Below the pieces are notes generated by a model, which made no database searches, was not told the DNA's origin, and saw only the letters and a list, made by a program, of their open reading frames with translations. Below are positions 1-13,100 of a stretch of DNA of 64,000 bases, piece by piece. The translations under genes were made by a program, and so were the position numbers. Position 1 is the first letter of the stretch; each line of letters opens with the position of its first letter. This DNA is from Macrocystis pyrifera (Eukaryota; Sar; Phaeophyceae; Laminariales; Laminariaceae), in the NCBI GenBank assembly GCA_031763025.1, contig JASSKH010000035.1:4770389-4834388 (forward strand). Direction: 5' to 3'.

Positions 1-3000
1 GCTTGTTTCAAGGACGTGTTTGTAGTCACAACGGGCAAGCTCGAAACGCGTGAAAATACACAGCTCCTGCACCACTGTTGTTGTGTTCCACGTCCGAACA
101 TTTCATCGTGGATGACCGCGGGTACGAGGATGGCGGACGTGACATCGTACTCTTTGACTTGATGTCGTCTTGTACTTCGGAGGTTAAATTTAACCACTAC
201 TAGAAGAAAAAGTATACGACACCAACAAACTCAATGATTGAAGCTATCCCTAAGTTTGGGTAGGTTGAAGAGAGTGAACGTAACTATTAATGATGGCTAT
301 GTTCTGATAAAACGTGGGTTAAAACGTGAATGGTGTCGAATCGAATCGTGTCATTCAGTCCGTTCCTGGTCTAAGTCCACGTTCAAGCGGTTGTTCTCTC
401 GTACAGCAGCATATGCAGCACGAGGGTGCTACGACAGACCGTGGACAACAAATAACCTAATGTACGTGTGCGGGGGATCGGAACCGCCCTCTCCGCCTCA
501 TTCGCGGAACGACCAAATGTTGTATATACCAGATCGTCCGAACGATTTTCGAAAGCTATGAGATTAAATTATTATACCTGGGAAAATATGAAAGCTACGA
601 AACCAGTCGGCCATAGGGCTATATGTGTGTAGGATGTACAGTAGTCCCCGATGTTGAACGAGAAAACCGGACTACAATCGCGCTGTAGGTATTACGCGCA
701 ATGATATGACATGATGAGGTCCACGAGAAAAATATTAGTGACGAGATAGATCGTTTGTGTTGGGTTGTGGGTTGTTTTGCTACGTTAGAATATGTGCGAA
801 GAACAAATACTTCAAGTGAAACACAACGCGACATGAAGGTAGGTGTCGTGATGATGATGGCGTCGAACCATTGGGCAAACTGACTGTTGTTAGGGAATAG
901 TGGAAATATGGAAACGAACGCGGTGCTATGCGTTTGGCAGTATATGCGGTGATCACAACAACTAATACCGGTAGCAAATACAGAGGGTGCCCCGACTTCA
1001 ATAGAGAATGGTGAAATATATTGGTGCGGTCAAAACAGGGAAAGTGGGCTGAAAAACAAACGAGAACAGCGGATTGTTTCCCCAACGCTTCTGTTGGTTC
1101 GGGTCTGGTCCTTAGTTTGCATTATGTGCACAGCCCGAGTTTCACAGGGGGGCACTTGCCTGCAGTCTATAAAGGTATGAAACAGGAAGAAGAGATATTA
1201 ATACTTGCGTCCGACGTCCGTGCAACTTCAAAATTGATGTAGCTTTCCACCCTGCATGTATGCCTCTTTGGTTCGGTTGAACTACACCTGAATAGTATTT
1301 AGACTGGCGGTTATCCCTCGTATAGTGATGAACACCCGTGTTTTGCTGAGCTTTTTTTGACGAAATATCTTTAGGACCCAGGTATAACGAGTTGGATAGC
1401 GAGAACTACGTTGAATCAGCGTTGTAGGATTTACACGCAACAGTAGTATGTTTATCATCATGTTAGCCGGGTGTCATGCATACCCTTACTTTACATTTCG
1501 GGCGCTTCACGTACCATAGCAGCCCCGTCGGGTTGGGGTCGCCAACGCTTTTGATCGGCGCCTTGTGTGGACATAATGCCTCCTCTACAGCTCCACAAAT
1601 ATATGCTCAAGTCGTGATAACATAAAACGCTGGTGGTAGGGGCCCCTTCGATTCGATTCTACACAAACCAAAAACGGAAAAATGGATTTTCAAGTACTTC
1701 TTTACAGCTGCAGTGACATGTTTTGTACGATTATGCCCTTCTATGACGTCATATCGAAATCAATAATGCTCGAAGCATCGCTCTCACTTCAGTTTAAGAG
1801 ACCGTACGTCAGTACGAGCTGGTTCAAGTTAAATGACACAACGTATCCCCCCACGAATCCTGGCATCAGCATCTACTCGAGCGGGACATATTTCGTGTGA
1901 TACTGACCGCCATGAACACCGGAAGAAGATGGTATAGTTCATATTGTGGTTGGCGTCTTAAAGCTGGCGCTTGTAGCGAAACCGTGTCCCGACCCACCAC
2001 AAGCCTTGAATACGGTCTGTAACAGGAACGCGTTTCCACACAAAAATTTGTTTCAGTTGTTCATTTTGTTTCTGAACAGTCCTATTCCTGGTATTTTAAG
2101 GCATGTCTCTTCAACGCTTGGCGAAAATATCGAATATCTGACCTGTATTTGCATCGTCAAGCCAAATATATGGCCTACAATCAATCTTAAATGCTGAAAC
2201 TGCAGTAAGTAGTTACGAAGCAGTGCCATATTGTGCACTTTTCGGCACAAAAGCATAAATGTCCAGACTATGTTTTAGGGAATGACCCTGAAACGTTGAA
2301 CACGGGGTGTTGACGTCCTTCGCGAGGACTGACCTCCAGCGATGAGGTTAGTTATTTTTTTGCCGAAAATGTTTGGTCTAAGGAAGTTTAAGCTTGCATA
2401 TTAAAACAGAAAAATAAAGATCAGGTTAAAAAAAAACTAAGATGTTCGTTAGCACTCGTAGAAGATGTGTGCCAACTTTCATCGTCTGCCTCGCAAATGG
2501 GTCGTGGATGATATATTTCGGTATTTCAGCTTGATCTAGCTTATACTCTTGCGTCAGGCGCCGAATAGATCCGATGTCTTTTTTCCATCACCAAAATTTC
2601 ATAACGCTTGAAAGCAGCTCCTCATAGCTCTGCTTCATTTGGTCCGACTCAAGTAATGGATGTCTCTCATCCTGCTGACAGTGTTTGAATTCAGCTTTAG
2701 CCGACAACACCCAGCGTTATCATTTTATAGTAGTAGGTGAATCTATCTGGACCTCTAGTGATAGTCAGACCGTTCGTGGCGTCAATCACGCCCGCAACAT
2801 AATTTACAGATACCAAACAAGAGCACAGGAAATACCGAGGATCCCGCGGTCAGCACCTTCGTTTCGTGATGCATACACAGCAATCGATATCCTGCCGCGC
2901 ACATCCAAAGATCCTAAAGTCTTCTGAGACCCATAAATAAATAGAGTATACGTTGCACGGGGATAATGCGAGCCTTGCGTAATGAAGGTATGTCTTTTTC

Positions 3001-4640
3001 GGTAGGGAGGAATGGGATTTCGTGATGCAGGAAAATATTGAGTACTCTTCTTTGCGCATCCAATGGTCCCGAAACCTGCTAAGGACCATGACGAACAGAG
3101 TATACGTTGCTCGGAAGGCGGGTATACCCTTAATTAAGTAGTACTCGTGGAGTTTCGCTGTTGTTTAGTAGGGAAGCTTGGAGTATCATCATTCTCCCTG
3201 CGGAACAGCAGTGCACCCAACCTAAACGGAAGCTACAAGCAGTACTGTTATGTTTTTGCGATAGACCAAGGGAAATACGATTGGCCCGAACCATGCATCG
3301 GGCGGGTACTCACTGCGACAGTCGATATCGGAGTATGCATGCCACACAATTGAAATCTCGGTCATGTTATGCCAGTATGATTTACGTATCACTACTGTTC
3401 TGACGGTGCCGCGCGAAGTACCAGGTGACACGTTTTTGGGCTGAGTGTTCAGCGATTAAGGACGTACCTGCTGTGAACCACAATATACGGCAGCAACACA
3501 TATGGACAAAGCGTACGAGAACACCATGTTTACAACAATATTCCGTGTCTGCAATTGCAGCCTTCGTAGCAGGTAGGGTATGCGCACACAATCAGTACTG
3601 ATACCGTACATAGTTAGCCCCCGTGGTGTTCAACAGGTACCGGTACTGTCTATCTTGTACCCTGGTGCCAGCTCGGAATCGAACGAATATCTAGTGCTGT
3701 TTCGGAGACGTGGTTTCAAGCGCGCGGCGAGCAGCAGAGTCACCGACGAGCTGCGACGTCTGCCCATCATACTATGCGGTGCAATATAAATATATTAAGG
3801 TTAGGGTTAGGGTCCAAAATAACCGGGAAACAGATAGACCCGTCGCAAAAAAATCGGCGTCAATCCTTTTATCGCCACCCCATCGCTGGCTCAATAGGCA
3901 TACAGATGGGTACCAAAAAGGGTGGGTGAGTAACTGGCGTTGTAACGGTGATCTCGAAAAAATGTCGACTCGATGGCTCCGCTACAACTCCTGTTGTCGT
4001 TAATCACGCTGCGCATATAACTACTATCGGTGTTCATGCTGCGCGCAGGTTGGTTCCGGTATGCCATTCGGGTATGATATGCTGATGTTCGCCCTCATAT
4101 GTACCAAAAAAAACAAAAACTGATGTCTCAATATTTCCACAGCGGACGCGGCCCGAAGTCGCAGAAAATCATGGATATTGTCCAACGTACGTTTCTGTCC
4201 ATGAACATCTACTCGACGGGGAACCCGCATAAGCGATGGACTCTATTGCTCGCGGTGCTCTACATCGCCTTTGCACGATGCGTGATATCCACACTATGTA
4301 CTACCAGGTATATATTATCACCATGAAGAATCGGTTGACAATGAAGTTTTTGTCGATACTTTGATACCGACCAGGCGTATCGTTGGGTATATCGTGCCGG
4401 GTGTTGCCAAAAACAGTTTCTCTATAACAAACAGGCGATCGCAACGGTACATTGATGCTGCTGGGATCGCGTAGTACCCGCGGCCTCTTGTCAGGAGCTC
4501 TGTACCGGTGTCGTGTTTATTCTGTAGACATTGAGAGCAACAGCAACGCGAAGAGCGGTGGCGAGGACACGCATATATCGTCTGATGTCAAAGCTTTTGA
4601 TGTTTCGAGGACCCGATCACACTCGCCTGGTTATCTAAAT
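1..4640. other. No supported gene; unique-looking subtelomeric/intergenic DNA
   Basis: All open frames here are shorter than about 110 codons, overlap on both strands and show no recognisable domain or splice-linked continuation. A short telomere-like motif (two tandem GGTTAG-type units) lies near 3,800. I see no RNA gene or clear transposon. It may hold upstream exons or promoter of the large gene that ends at 45.3 kb, but nothing I can read supports that. Confidence 0.5.
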
Positions 4641-4651
4641 CTAACACCTAT

Positions 4652-4745
4652 GTTTGGTAGGCATCCGTAGGTAGTACAACGATTCTGCGCTGACCCTCGT
4701 TTGGTAGGCATCCGTAGGTAGTATAACGATTCTGCGCTGACCCTT
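4652..4745. repeat. Two-copy tandem duplication, ~47 bp unit
   Basis: A block beginning GTTTGGTAGGCATCCG and ending CGCTGACCCT occurs twice back to back with almost no differences (one C/T change inside and one at the end). The near identity points to a recent duplication. No function is apparent. Confidence 0.9.
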
Positions 4746-4892
4746 GACGCTCCATGAGCGTAAGTCCGAGGCCAGCGGCTTTTGTAAAGGGTTCATCGCA
4801 AACCATGCATTACTTGAGCACCTGATTAATAAAATGTTTCTGACTGCGTCGCGCATATTAACAGTGTTTGGGGTAATTATTTCCGATACGGG

Positions 4893-5050
4893 AGTAATAT
4901 CATCGACAAAAACCTCAACTCCAATCGCAACCACAATCTCAACCACATCAACCCCGACCCCAACGCGACCGTAGCCGCAACCGCGACTACAACTACACCC
5001 ACAACAACCACCACGACTAGCAACAACAACAACAACGACAACAGGAACAG
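4893..5050. repeat. ACC/AAC-rich low-complexity tract
   Basis: An imperfect trinucleotide tract dominated by ACC, ACA, AAC and CGA on the plus strand. It opens spurious frames: on the minus strand it reads as a Val/Gly-rich segment inside a 150-codon frame. I treat it as simple sequence, not coding. Confidence 0.8.
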
Positions 5051-6172
5051 CGATTCTGATTTCTTTTCCTCCTTCCTCACTTTTAATACTCATCCCAAAT
5101 TTGTCCTGTTGAGATATTTTGCTTTGACTTTATTGCCTCTGCTATCGTTTGGTTTTGTACGCGTGCATAGCTCTGTTCCCCTTTCTCGTTGGGATTTGAC
5201 TTGATCTCATTTGCCTCGGTTTCGTTTGTTTCATTTCACTCCACTTCACGTCATGTTGAATAATTTTGTTGATCGCTTCGGTTGTGCATTTCTTTTGCGG
5301 CCCCATTGGCCTCGGTTGCTGCTTGTAGAAGGGTTTTACTGTTTCCTGTTTTGAGGTGTAGTGTGCTTCAGTCAGGATGTGTATGATATCTAAATGTCTA
5401 GGCTTATATGCGTTGACTATACTTTTCTTGGAGTGGTCTCCCCTCCAGTTTCCCGGAGCCTATCCTGTGACGACGGACTCGACATTCATCAACAACTCCG
5501 GTCCAAGTGAACAACAATTTTGCACCTTTGTTCTTTCGAACATGGTCTCAAACAAATACACGGAGAGTATTCGTCGTACTTCGCAAGTACAGTGAAGAGT
5601 TTAAGCAATGGCAGGCCATGCAAACGTACGGGACACGGAAAGAGGACGTATTGCACGGATGTTAATATTACTACGCTGGGGCTCTTCCCTTCAACAGTTC
5701 TGTACGTCATAAAAACAACTGGCAATGAAGAAAAACACAATGGTCGATTTTCAGTGAACAGCCCCATGGCCTGAGTGTGTTAAGTGCAATGCAGTATCGT
5801 CCCAGGAACCGACTACTGCTAGCAGGTGATGCCTTTGGTTCTGTGTTGGTCACTCACACGAGATGCTCGACGATGTTATAAGCGCTTGTATTAGTTGCGG
5901 TTTGCCTCGCCAGATGCCTTCTGAACCAAAGGGCGAGGCGCTCATCTGAAGAGCAGGCAATTACGCCTGCCAGGTATGATGAGGGGACGATTGCCACAGA
6001 CCACAACGCCGCAACAGGGGAGAGGGGATATCATAACACTAGCCCACCCAGAAGGGCCGTATATGCAGATTTACAGAAACTCAGGCACGAACAGAAACAA
6101 TCCGGAGAAATTCGGAGAATAGATCGAAGATGCGGCACTTCACAACCCACTCCTACACCTCTAGCTTGCAAA
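5051..6172. other. No supported gene
   Basis: The sequence looks unique and has only short overlapping frames. The plus-strand stretch near 5,460-5,500 can be read as a Thr/Ser/Asn-rich peptide resembling one beta-helix rung, but it has no matching acceptor and donor, so it is not annotated as an exon. Confidence 0.5.
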
Positions 6173-6512
6173 GAGGTATATGATTACACGTGAGCATTAC
6201 GAATCAGACATCAACAGGTCTGAAGCACGGATACGTAGAAGCCGGCAAAGCAAGCTAGACCTACGCGTAAGCTAAGTCGAGGACTTACTATAAACCAGAT
6301 TGCAATAATAAAGGCTGGTTCTTCAGGTGAGGAGCCAGTATATGAGGAGGTATATGATTACACATGAGCATTACGAATCAGACATCAACAGGTCTGAAGC
6401 ACGGATACGTAGAAGCCGGCAAAGCAAGCTAGACCTACGCGTAAGCTAAGTCGAGGACTTACTATAAACCAGATTGCAATAATAAAGGCTGGTTCTTCAG
6501 GTGAGGAGCCAA
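6173..6512. repeat. Tandem duplication, 174-bp period, two copies
   Basis: A unit starting GAGGTATATGATTACAC and ending GGTGAGGAGCCA occurs at 6,173 and again at 6,347, with about 163 bp nearly identical. Each copy ends with TTCTTCAG followed by GTGAGG, which resembles a splice donor, but I find no convincing coding frame leading into it. Confidence 0.92.
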
Positions 6513-7600
6513 ATCAGTCGAGAAATGAACGATAAATATGTGCTTCTGATGTCGCAGTACGCGTCGAAGCAATCTTCACGTAAAAGACAATAAAAATACT
6601 TGCCAGCAAGATAGGGAAACCCTCAGGCGCCATACTGTGTCGGCGGCGTTGGTAGTATCGATGTCGCGCTCCACCGGAGGGGTAGAAAGGCAATGCAACC
6701 AAACGCGCTCAAAGAAAACAAAAAAAATACAGGACGCATAGACCCCTGACTATGTAAACACCGTTTAAGGCACAAGGAATTCCATGTGTTCGCCAAGTAT
6801 TCGCGCTTTTTTTGGCGGGAGAGTCGAAACCACCGACAGTCTCATCGGTGTCATTGAAAAAACAACTTTCAACAGCTGCTTCGGGCCAGCCTTATCCCTA
6901 CCCCATCCAACTGAACAACTTTCCATCACACCAGTCTCCAGTATGGGGGGGGGGGGGGGGGGTGTACTCAATATCATGAAGTGGCGTAGTCGTAGGACCA
7001 TCGACTCTCTCATCACTACACTACCGGGACAAAGCACGTCGGGATTCCACTGAATCGCTAGCATCAAGCGCAAAACGCCGTGAGGCATTCGGCGAGTCAC
7101 GCGAAGGGTATGCCGCATCCTACCAAGAACCCCTTGTGAGATTGAATTTCTCATGGTATGGATAACCGCGTCGAATGAATTGGCAATTGGGGGGGTGACA
7201 GTATCACACCGTAGCCGCAAACAAAAACGTAACGACTTACCAAACCATCAATACTTCTCATAATTAGCCAAGAAACATGAAAACCATATCACCTAATCAT
7301 ATGAATCAAATGAAACAGCAAAGGATGGGCGACGAATGGAAGCGAAAATAGGTTCCGCAAACCATTCCCCGCGCCCGTATGCGGTTCGTACAGTCTCATG
7401 CACCTCATCAGTACAAGGGGAGGGGGGGGCTCTGAGGCACCATAATACCTGCATTATGTTAGCGTTAACATGTCATGAGGAGTATAAACGTAGTCAAAGC
7501 TATAAATTTACCATGCGTTAGGTGTACGGTAAAAACGCGTTTGTCGAAATCTCCTACAATCTATTTCCGAGGTACTTTATTCGAATATTTGAACAAAGAT
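6513..7600. other. No supported gene; contains an 18-base G run
   Basis: A run of 18 consecutive G lies at 6,945-6,962. It creates a poly-Gly frame on one strand and a poly-Pro frame (within 6,765-7,220, minus) on the other. Neither frame resembles a known protein. The rest looks unique and non-coding. Confidence 0.55.
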
Positions 7601-7624
7601 ATGTTTGTAGGGTTTGTGAATCCC

Positions 7625-8060
7625 AGGTGAGGGTAAACAAATCTTACAGAACTTACAGAAGTTCCGGGTACGGATATTGGTGTCTTAAAGAACTTGCAGA
7701 AGTTCCGGGTGTTTTATGGATGTCTTACAAAACCCACTGAAGGTCCGGGCGGATATATGAGTTTTGTACCTGTACCCGTACCCGCATCCCAGGATATTAC
7801 AACACGTCGCGTACTGGTTTATCCCCGATATTCACTCTATTTGAAGGTATTTACTCTACACACAGGTCTCGAACAGGTATGATATGTTGTACCCATACCC
7901 CGGGAATTGTGACACGGGCGTGCAGATCTGACAGAAGGTGTGGGTACGGGTATAAGTGTCCTGCAGAACTTGCACAGTAGTTCCGGGTACGAGTATGAAG
8001 GTATACAGAAGGTTTTTGTACGGGAACACTCGGGAAAATGCCCCGGGTATAGTTTTGTAC
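7625..8060. repeat. Degenerate minisatellite, ~40-45 bp unit
   Basis: The words AGAAGTTCCGGGTACG, GAAGTTCCGGGTG, GAAGGTCCGGGC and GTAGTTCCGGGTACGAG recur near 7,660, 7,700, 7,740 and 7,979, with reverse-complement relatives (TACCCGTACCCG) around 7,775. Units are strongly diverged. No gene is supported in it. Confidence 0.6.
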
Positions 8061-9854
8061 GTACCCTACAGGAAATAACTGTTCAATACTTCACGTGGGC
8101 CACTGCTGTACGCTCATGCCCAAATGTGACACGTGCCCCCTTTTGAGGCCAAGAGAAATATAGAAACTATAGATGGTGTCGTATTATTTGAAAGCCCAAT
8201 CCAAATGGTTCACCATAATCACACAGACTGCGTCGTAGCAGACATGGTACATATCTCATACTCTTTTTACAAAGACAAAATGTTGGTTGTAAAGCGTCAC
8301 AACATAAACGAGATACAAGCAGGCTTCGGCGCGGAGGGTTAGCACTCGCCTCCGACTCTGCACACGCTCGATGTGATCGCAAATTTACGAGAACCGGGGC
8401 CGCAATGGTTACAATACTTCCAAGGGGTGCATTCAGCTTTTTCAAGAAAAAAACGAGAAGGCCTTACACCCTGCAGCGTACAGAGACATCTCTACACCGA
8501 GCATAGACTTTTGACTTTCAATAGGGTGAACGTATCTTAGAGCTCCATATCCGTCCGTACACGATGCACGAATGCAAGTGTTTCGCTCCATGCCTGCGTT
8601 CGACCTCCGTTCATGGTATGAAGAGCGCACTTGCCGTAATATTTTCGTCATCGAGCGGCAGCAACAGCAACAGAGGTCTCAACTATATGTATTGGCGGTG
8701 CCTCTAGTTGGCGTGGCGATCGGCCGCTCGCTGTATCTTCCTACCTATTCCAACCGACTTATCACTTGATATTGCAGCAGCTTGGAATTACATCGACCTT
8801 CCTCCGAACCCGAGAACAACTTTCAATATGTGCAGCCTCCCCGGCATCGGGGCGGTCAGAGAGACTGCGTTCATCGCATATCTGTCTATAGGTCATTCGG
8901 AAAGTTTTTAGGAGTGACTTTCCAAACACTGAAGCATTCCCAGTACGCACCCAAAGGAGTGGCAAACGTCGTACCCAAAGGAAGAAATGCCAACGATGCA
9001 TACGACATTGAATCCGCTGTGCTCGGGTCCCAGGACCCGGCAGGTCGCACAGTATTACTGCTGTCGTGCAACTTGTATCTGAAGGGAGCACTTCCTGAAG
9101 ACGCACGCAGGGCAATGACAACGACCAGACATAAGTCTTTGCGAGCTCGTTAACCGTCCCGGGGAATGGACGTGCGGAATCGCGACGCAAGAAAATGAAC
9201 CAACTTCTATATCTCAAGGTAGCAGTACGAAAGATACGAGGGAAAACGATGACCTTATCGTTTTTTCTCCCAGCGGCAATAGGAACTGCAGGACCGCGAT
9301 GCACGAACGCTACAAAATACGATACCGATATGAAATCATTCGAAAGGTATTAGGGGACACGACGACCAACAGGATTTTGTTTCGAGCCCGTAACCCTTGT
9401 GGCTACGGACAATCCAGCTCTGCTCGAATTGGTCAACAGCACCTCATTTCAAGCACCACTGTATCGCTATGATTTCGTGCTTCCCCTCTAAAGGTATATT
9501 TTCGAAATTAAGCTGCAAGTTGGGTTTCGGCAACTGTCGCTAACATGAAAATAGACAAGAGTAAAGAAGTACTTTAGCAAACCAACCTTCATTTGTTTTC
9601 GCCGCCTGGAACATCAGATTTCGCCGCCGGTGTTCGTCTGTCAGGATGGTGTAATTGATGGTTACGTGTTACCCGGCCTTGGGAGGTTTGACAATAGATA
9701 GATGTTTTGTTCTGTTGGATTACGTTTCTCACCCAGGATGGATTGTGAGTTGGACTTATGGATTGTGCGGTAACTGGATTCGCGGACAATGGCTCGCACA
9801 CGGATAGACGTTTGGCGTCATAAATCGTTATCCGAAACATTTCAATCAAGTTGA
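8061..9854. other. No supported gene
   Basis: Several overlapping frames of 60-180 codons occur on both strands, the longest at 8,762-9,304 on the minus strand. None shows a domain, signal peptide, membrane segment or repeat I recognise, and they overlap each other antisense. If the 35-kb beta-helix gene extends further upstream, its earlier exons should lie here, but none could be identified. Confidence 0.45.
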
Positions 9855-9909
9855 AACGTCAACGCTACGTACACCGACAAAAATGATACATTCCCCGGTA
9901 GTATTGTAG

Positions 9910-10116
9910 TTGAAATATATGGAAATGTTTATCTCAGTGAAAAACATCTCAGTATCACAGCACCGCAGGCTGCGGTCTTTTCCGTTGCTACGTATGCTGA
10001 GCACCCTACAAACTACCATGACACGCCCACAGGGGCCATCGGTGCGTCTGAACATGGGTCGATAAACATCAAGGGCAACGCGTCGTTTGTCAACAATTTT
10101 TCCATGGGTAACGGAG
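9910..10116 (+). CDS. Beta-helix exon (5' boundary uncertain)
   Basis: The frame is open without a stop from 9,855 to 10,116 and ends GGT AAC GGA G|gtgag like the other cassettes. The first part contains VEIYGNVYL and LSITAPQAAVFSV; the second is a typical rung, INIKGNASFVNN. A phase-1 start is possible after TATTGTAG (exon from 9,910) or after CCCACAG (exon from 10,033, giving exactly 28 codons). The longer reading is kept because the whole stretch looks beta-helix-like, but the upstream acceptor is weak. Confidence 0.6.
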
Positions 10117-13100
10117 GTGAGACTATCCCGCAAATTGGTCGTTGCAATACTGCTGTGTTGGTCGCGCTTGACGAGGTGGATGCATGTGCCTCAGGCTTTG
10201 CGCTACTGCTCTGTTGGTCGAATAAACGAGCGAGCATCGTCAATGACAACAACGACTCGGGTACCAACGGTGAAAATATCACGACAGCTTGTCCAGAACC
10301 GTTCGTCCGTGGCATGCTTTTAGTTTTCGGTGCTGACAACTCCAACAGTTTCTGGATGGTCCCTGGTAAAGCGAGATTTGACGGATTTGTTCCACCTTCT
10401 CCTGGGTAGCAAACCATGAGTGAACGTCGCTGTTGTTCTGTTCAGGATTGACTTGGTGTAATAACGCAATAGAATCGTGACGTCCAGAACCATGTCTTAT
10501 TGTCAATGTTTCGCACTCAAAGCTATGTTTTAACGTGTCATATTTCGCGTACGTAGCATGCACACCATATGCGTTATACGTCAGACCACTATCCGCTTGC
10601 TCTGTTTTTTAGTGCATTCGTCCGGGATGTTGGTCACGTTTCGCAGCACCGTCTGGGTAGTTGTTAGGCTGCATTCGATGGGGATCATAACAAGCACTTT
10701 ACCCATTGTAAATATTCAGGTGCCATTACGGCGAATACAGATTCCGTTGCCGTCATCGATGGTCTCGTCAGTTTTGAAGGCAACTCGGCGGCAAGCATAG
10801 GAGGTGAGAAACATGTTGAGGAATTAAATGACATCATATTGCCGTTGCCTGGAGCATCTAAGCTTTTTTTAAATACAAACGTTCGATGATATTCAAGAGG
10901 ATCGTATAGCATCTCAATAGCCCAGTTCGATTCTCCCTAATACCGGCTTGAGTGTTAGACGAATATCCTTGGCGTGATGAAAATGTACAACTCGAGACAC
11001 CAGTTACTCGGTGTTGCCGGTTTGCCAAGCCCAACTAACCCTTGTCAGCGATGCCGGTTCTCATATCGGTGTACTGAATAGGGAACCAAACCATTGTATC
11101 ACCTTTCCGACAGGAAGTTCCCTACTAGATAATTGTCGTCAGGTGTGAAGCCTCAACAATAGGTTATAATGACACGTGTCCGAGCCATGTCACGGACAGA
11201 TGGCTTACGGTTTTGTTGGAAAAATGACTGATCAGCCTCGCTCTTTAACGCCGATAGTACCCATTTCAACTTCACCGGCCTATCAGGTGTGAATGTGTGT
11301 TTTGCTATGGCGACACGGAACGTGCCAAGTACCAGATTTTGTTTCACGATTGAGCACCAAGTGCGTGAAGGTTTTACTATTGTAAGGGCTAAGCGTTTTC
11401 GTGGACATGTGCTAGATCAATGACGTTGCTCCTCTGATTGCGGAAACCTTTGCATCAAAGATGGTTTATGAGTGACTGATAAATATTTTCACGCTTGGAA
11501 TAGCCTCTGCCGTGCGTCGTCATGTATTTTCAGGCTAGATACTATGTCATCCTTGGTGTAAGATTCGCGTGGACGGTCATATCTCGGGAGCATGATATTC
11601 TCCTTTTTAGTTGAGATAGTACGAGTAGCTTGATGCAATGCGCCCGGTAAGTGTAGAAACCTCTACAATTCAAAGCATCGGAAGCTGCATTCTTGGAACA
11701 TAGCGACCACGTCTATTGCACATTGAATCTCTCACAGTATGGAGCTCTGTCAGAATGTGCATATTTCATACCGTAACGGTGTGCATAGCGTGCTGTCGTC
11801 GTGCTCTGTCATGGACACTAAATACCCGCACGACTGGTGTTGCTACCGGCAGGTGCTGTAAGTTCGCTCGAAGGATCAACCGTGCAACTCATTGGTGACA
11901 TCTCTTTCTTCGACAACCATGCGGGAACATCTGGAGGTACGAGCTGTCTTAGAATATGTTTGTATTGGGTTCCAGACCCTAGCCCCGAACATACAAAGTA
12001 TATGGAGTATATGTTTCCGATTTCATAGTGTCTCATGCCATGTTGGATAACTGCGCGTACATCCGAAAACGCAATTGGGCTCTAGTCCCACGAGGGACCA
12101 CGCTGTTCAGTTCATTGTCTACGTAAGTACGTTATATGGACAAGAGGTTGAGAGCGCTGACCTAGAAAACATATGAGTGTGTTGGGGTGCCATATGTTTA
12201 ACGCAGAGACGTATCCAAGTAATTGGTCTGGCTGGCTACAGTAGGCAATGTCGTGTGTTAAGCTCCACGGGGTACCTTTTTTCCTGAATATGTTGATGAG
12301 TCAACTCGACACCAACGGTTCGCTGTACTCTGAATCCGGAAGGTGGGTGCAAGGTATATTTCGTTTGAGATACTATAAGAAGTATTTGTTGCACCACATA
12401 GGTTGGAGAGTCCTTGGAATTGTATGAGAAGCCGCGCCATATCGTCAACACGTGCATGAAGGAATGTTGGGCAACACAGATACTGGACTACCTGAGGTAA
12501 CATGCTCTTCCAAATCCCGAATGCAGAATACATTAAATTTGGAATTTTCAAACGAATCGCCGTCAAAACCTGGGTTGGATGGTTTGAAGACACCTTACAT
12601 ATCCTCCACCCGTTCACGACTATGATGAGCATCAAAACATAAAAGCGATGGATCATTCACGGTAGAATGTCATGACCAAACCGAACGTTGTACATGACCA
12701 AGCAATACCAATTGAAAGACGAAATAATCTGCATGAATGAAGGTTTAATATAGATGACAGAATACGTGAGGTCCTCGTTGTGGATCATACGAACGAAAAC
12801 GCGTAAATAGATGAGAGTACACAACAAGCTGTTTGCTAGAAAATCTGTTTTTTTTTCCCGATTCGCAACGCTGACAAGTGTATTATTCATATAGCACCTT
12901 ACCGATCTTCGCCAAAACGAAGGCACGCCAGTCGTCGATATACATGCATTGAAAAGCTAAGCTATCGATCTCACAAGCACACTCTTCGAAGGAGTCGAAA
13001 AGTATATCAATATGTTCACCGCTCCAGAGGTTTCAGATGTAGTCTACAATACAACATGATTCGTTCGACCGGGGGTATCTAGCTTGGTGCAAATGCTGTA

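Noticed and set aside
4641-5093. 150-codon minus frame, Val/Gly-rich
   Set aside because: Produced by the ACC/AAC-rich simple tract and a 47-bp duplication.
5440-5520. Extra beta-helix cassette (peptide with STFINNSG)
   Set aside because: It has no acceptor/donor pair giving a phase 1-1 exon and no terminal GG|gt; the similarity is limited to a few residues.
6765-7220. 151-codon minus frame with poly-Pro
   Set aside because: The poly-Pro comes from an 18-base homopolymer; the rest is unrecognised.
8762-9304. 180-codon minus frame
   Set aside because: Overlaps a 123-codon plus frame antisense; neither has recognisable content or splice support.
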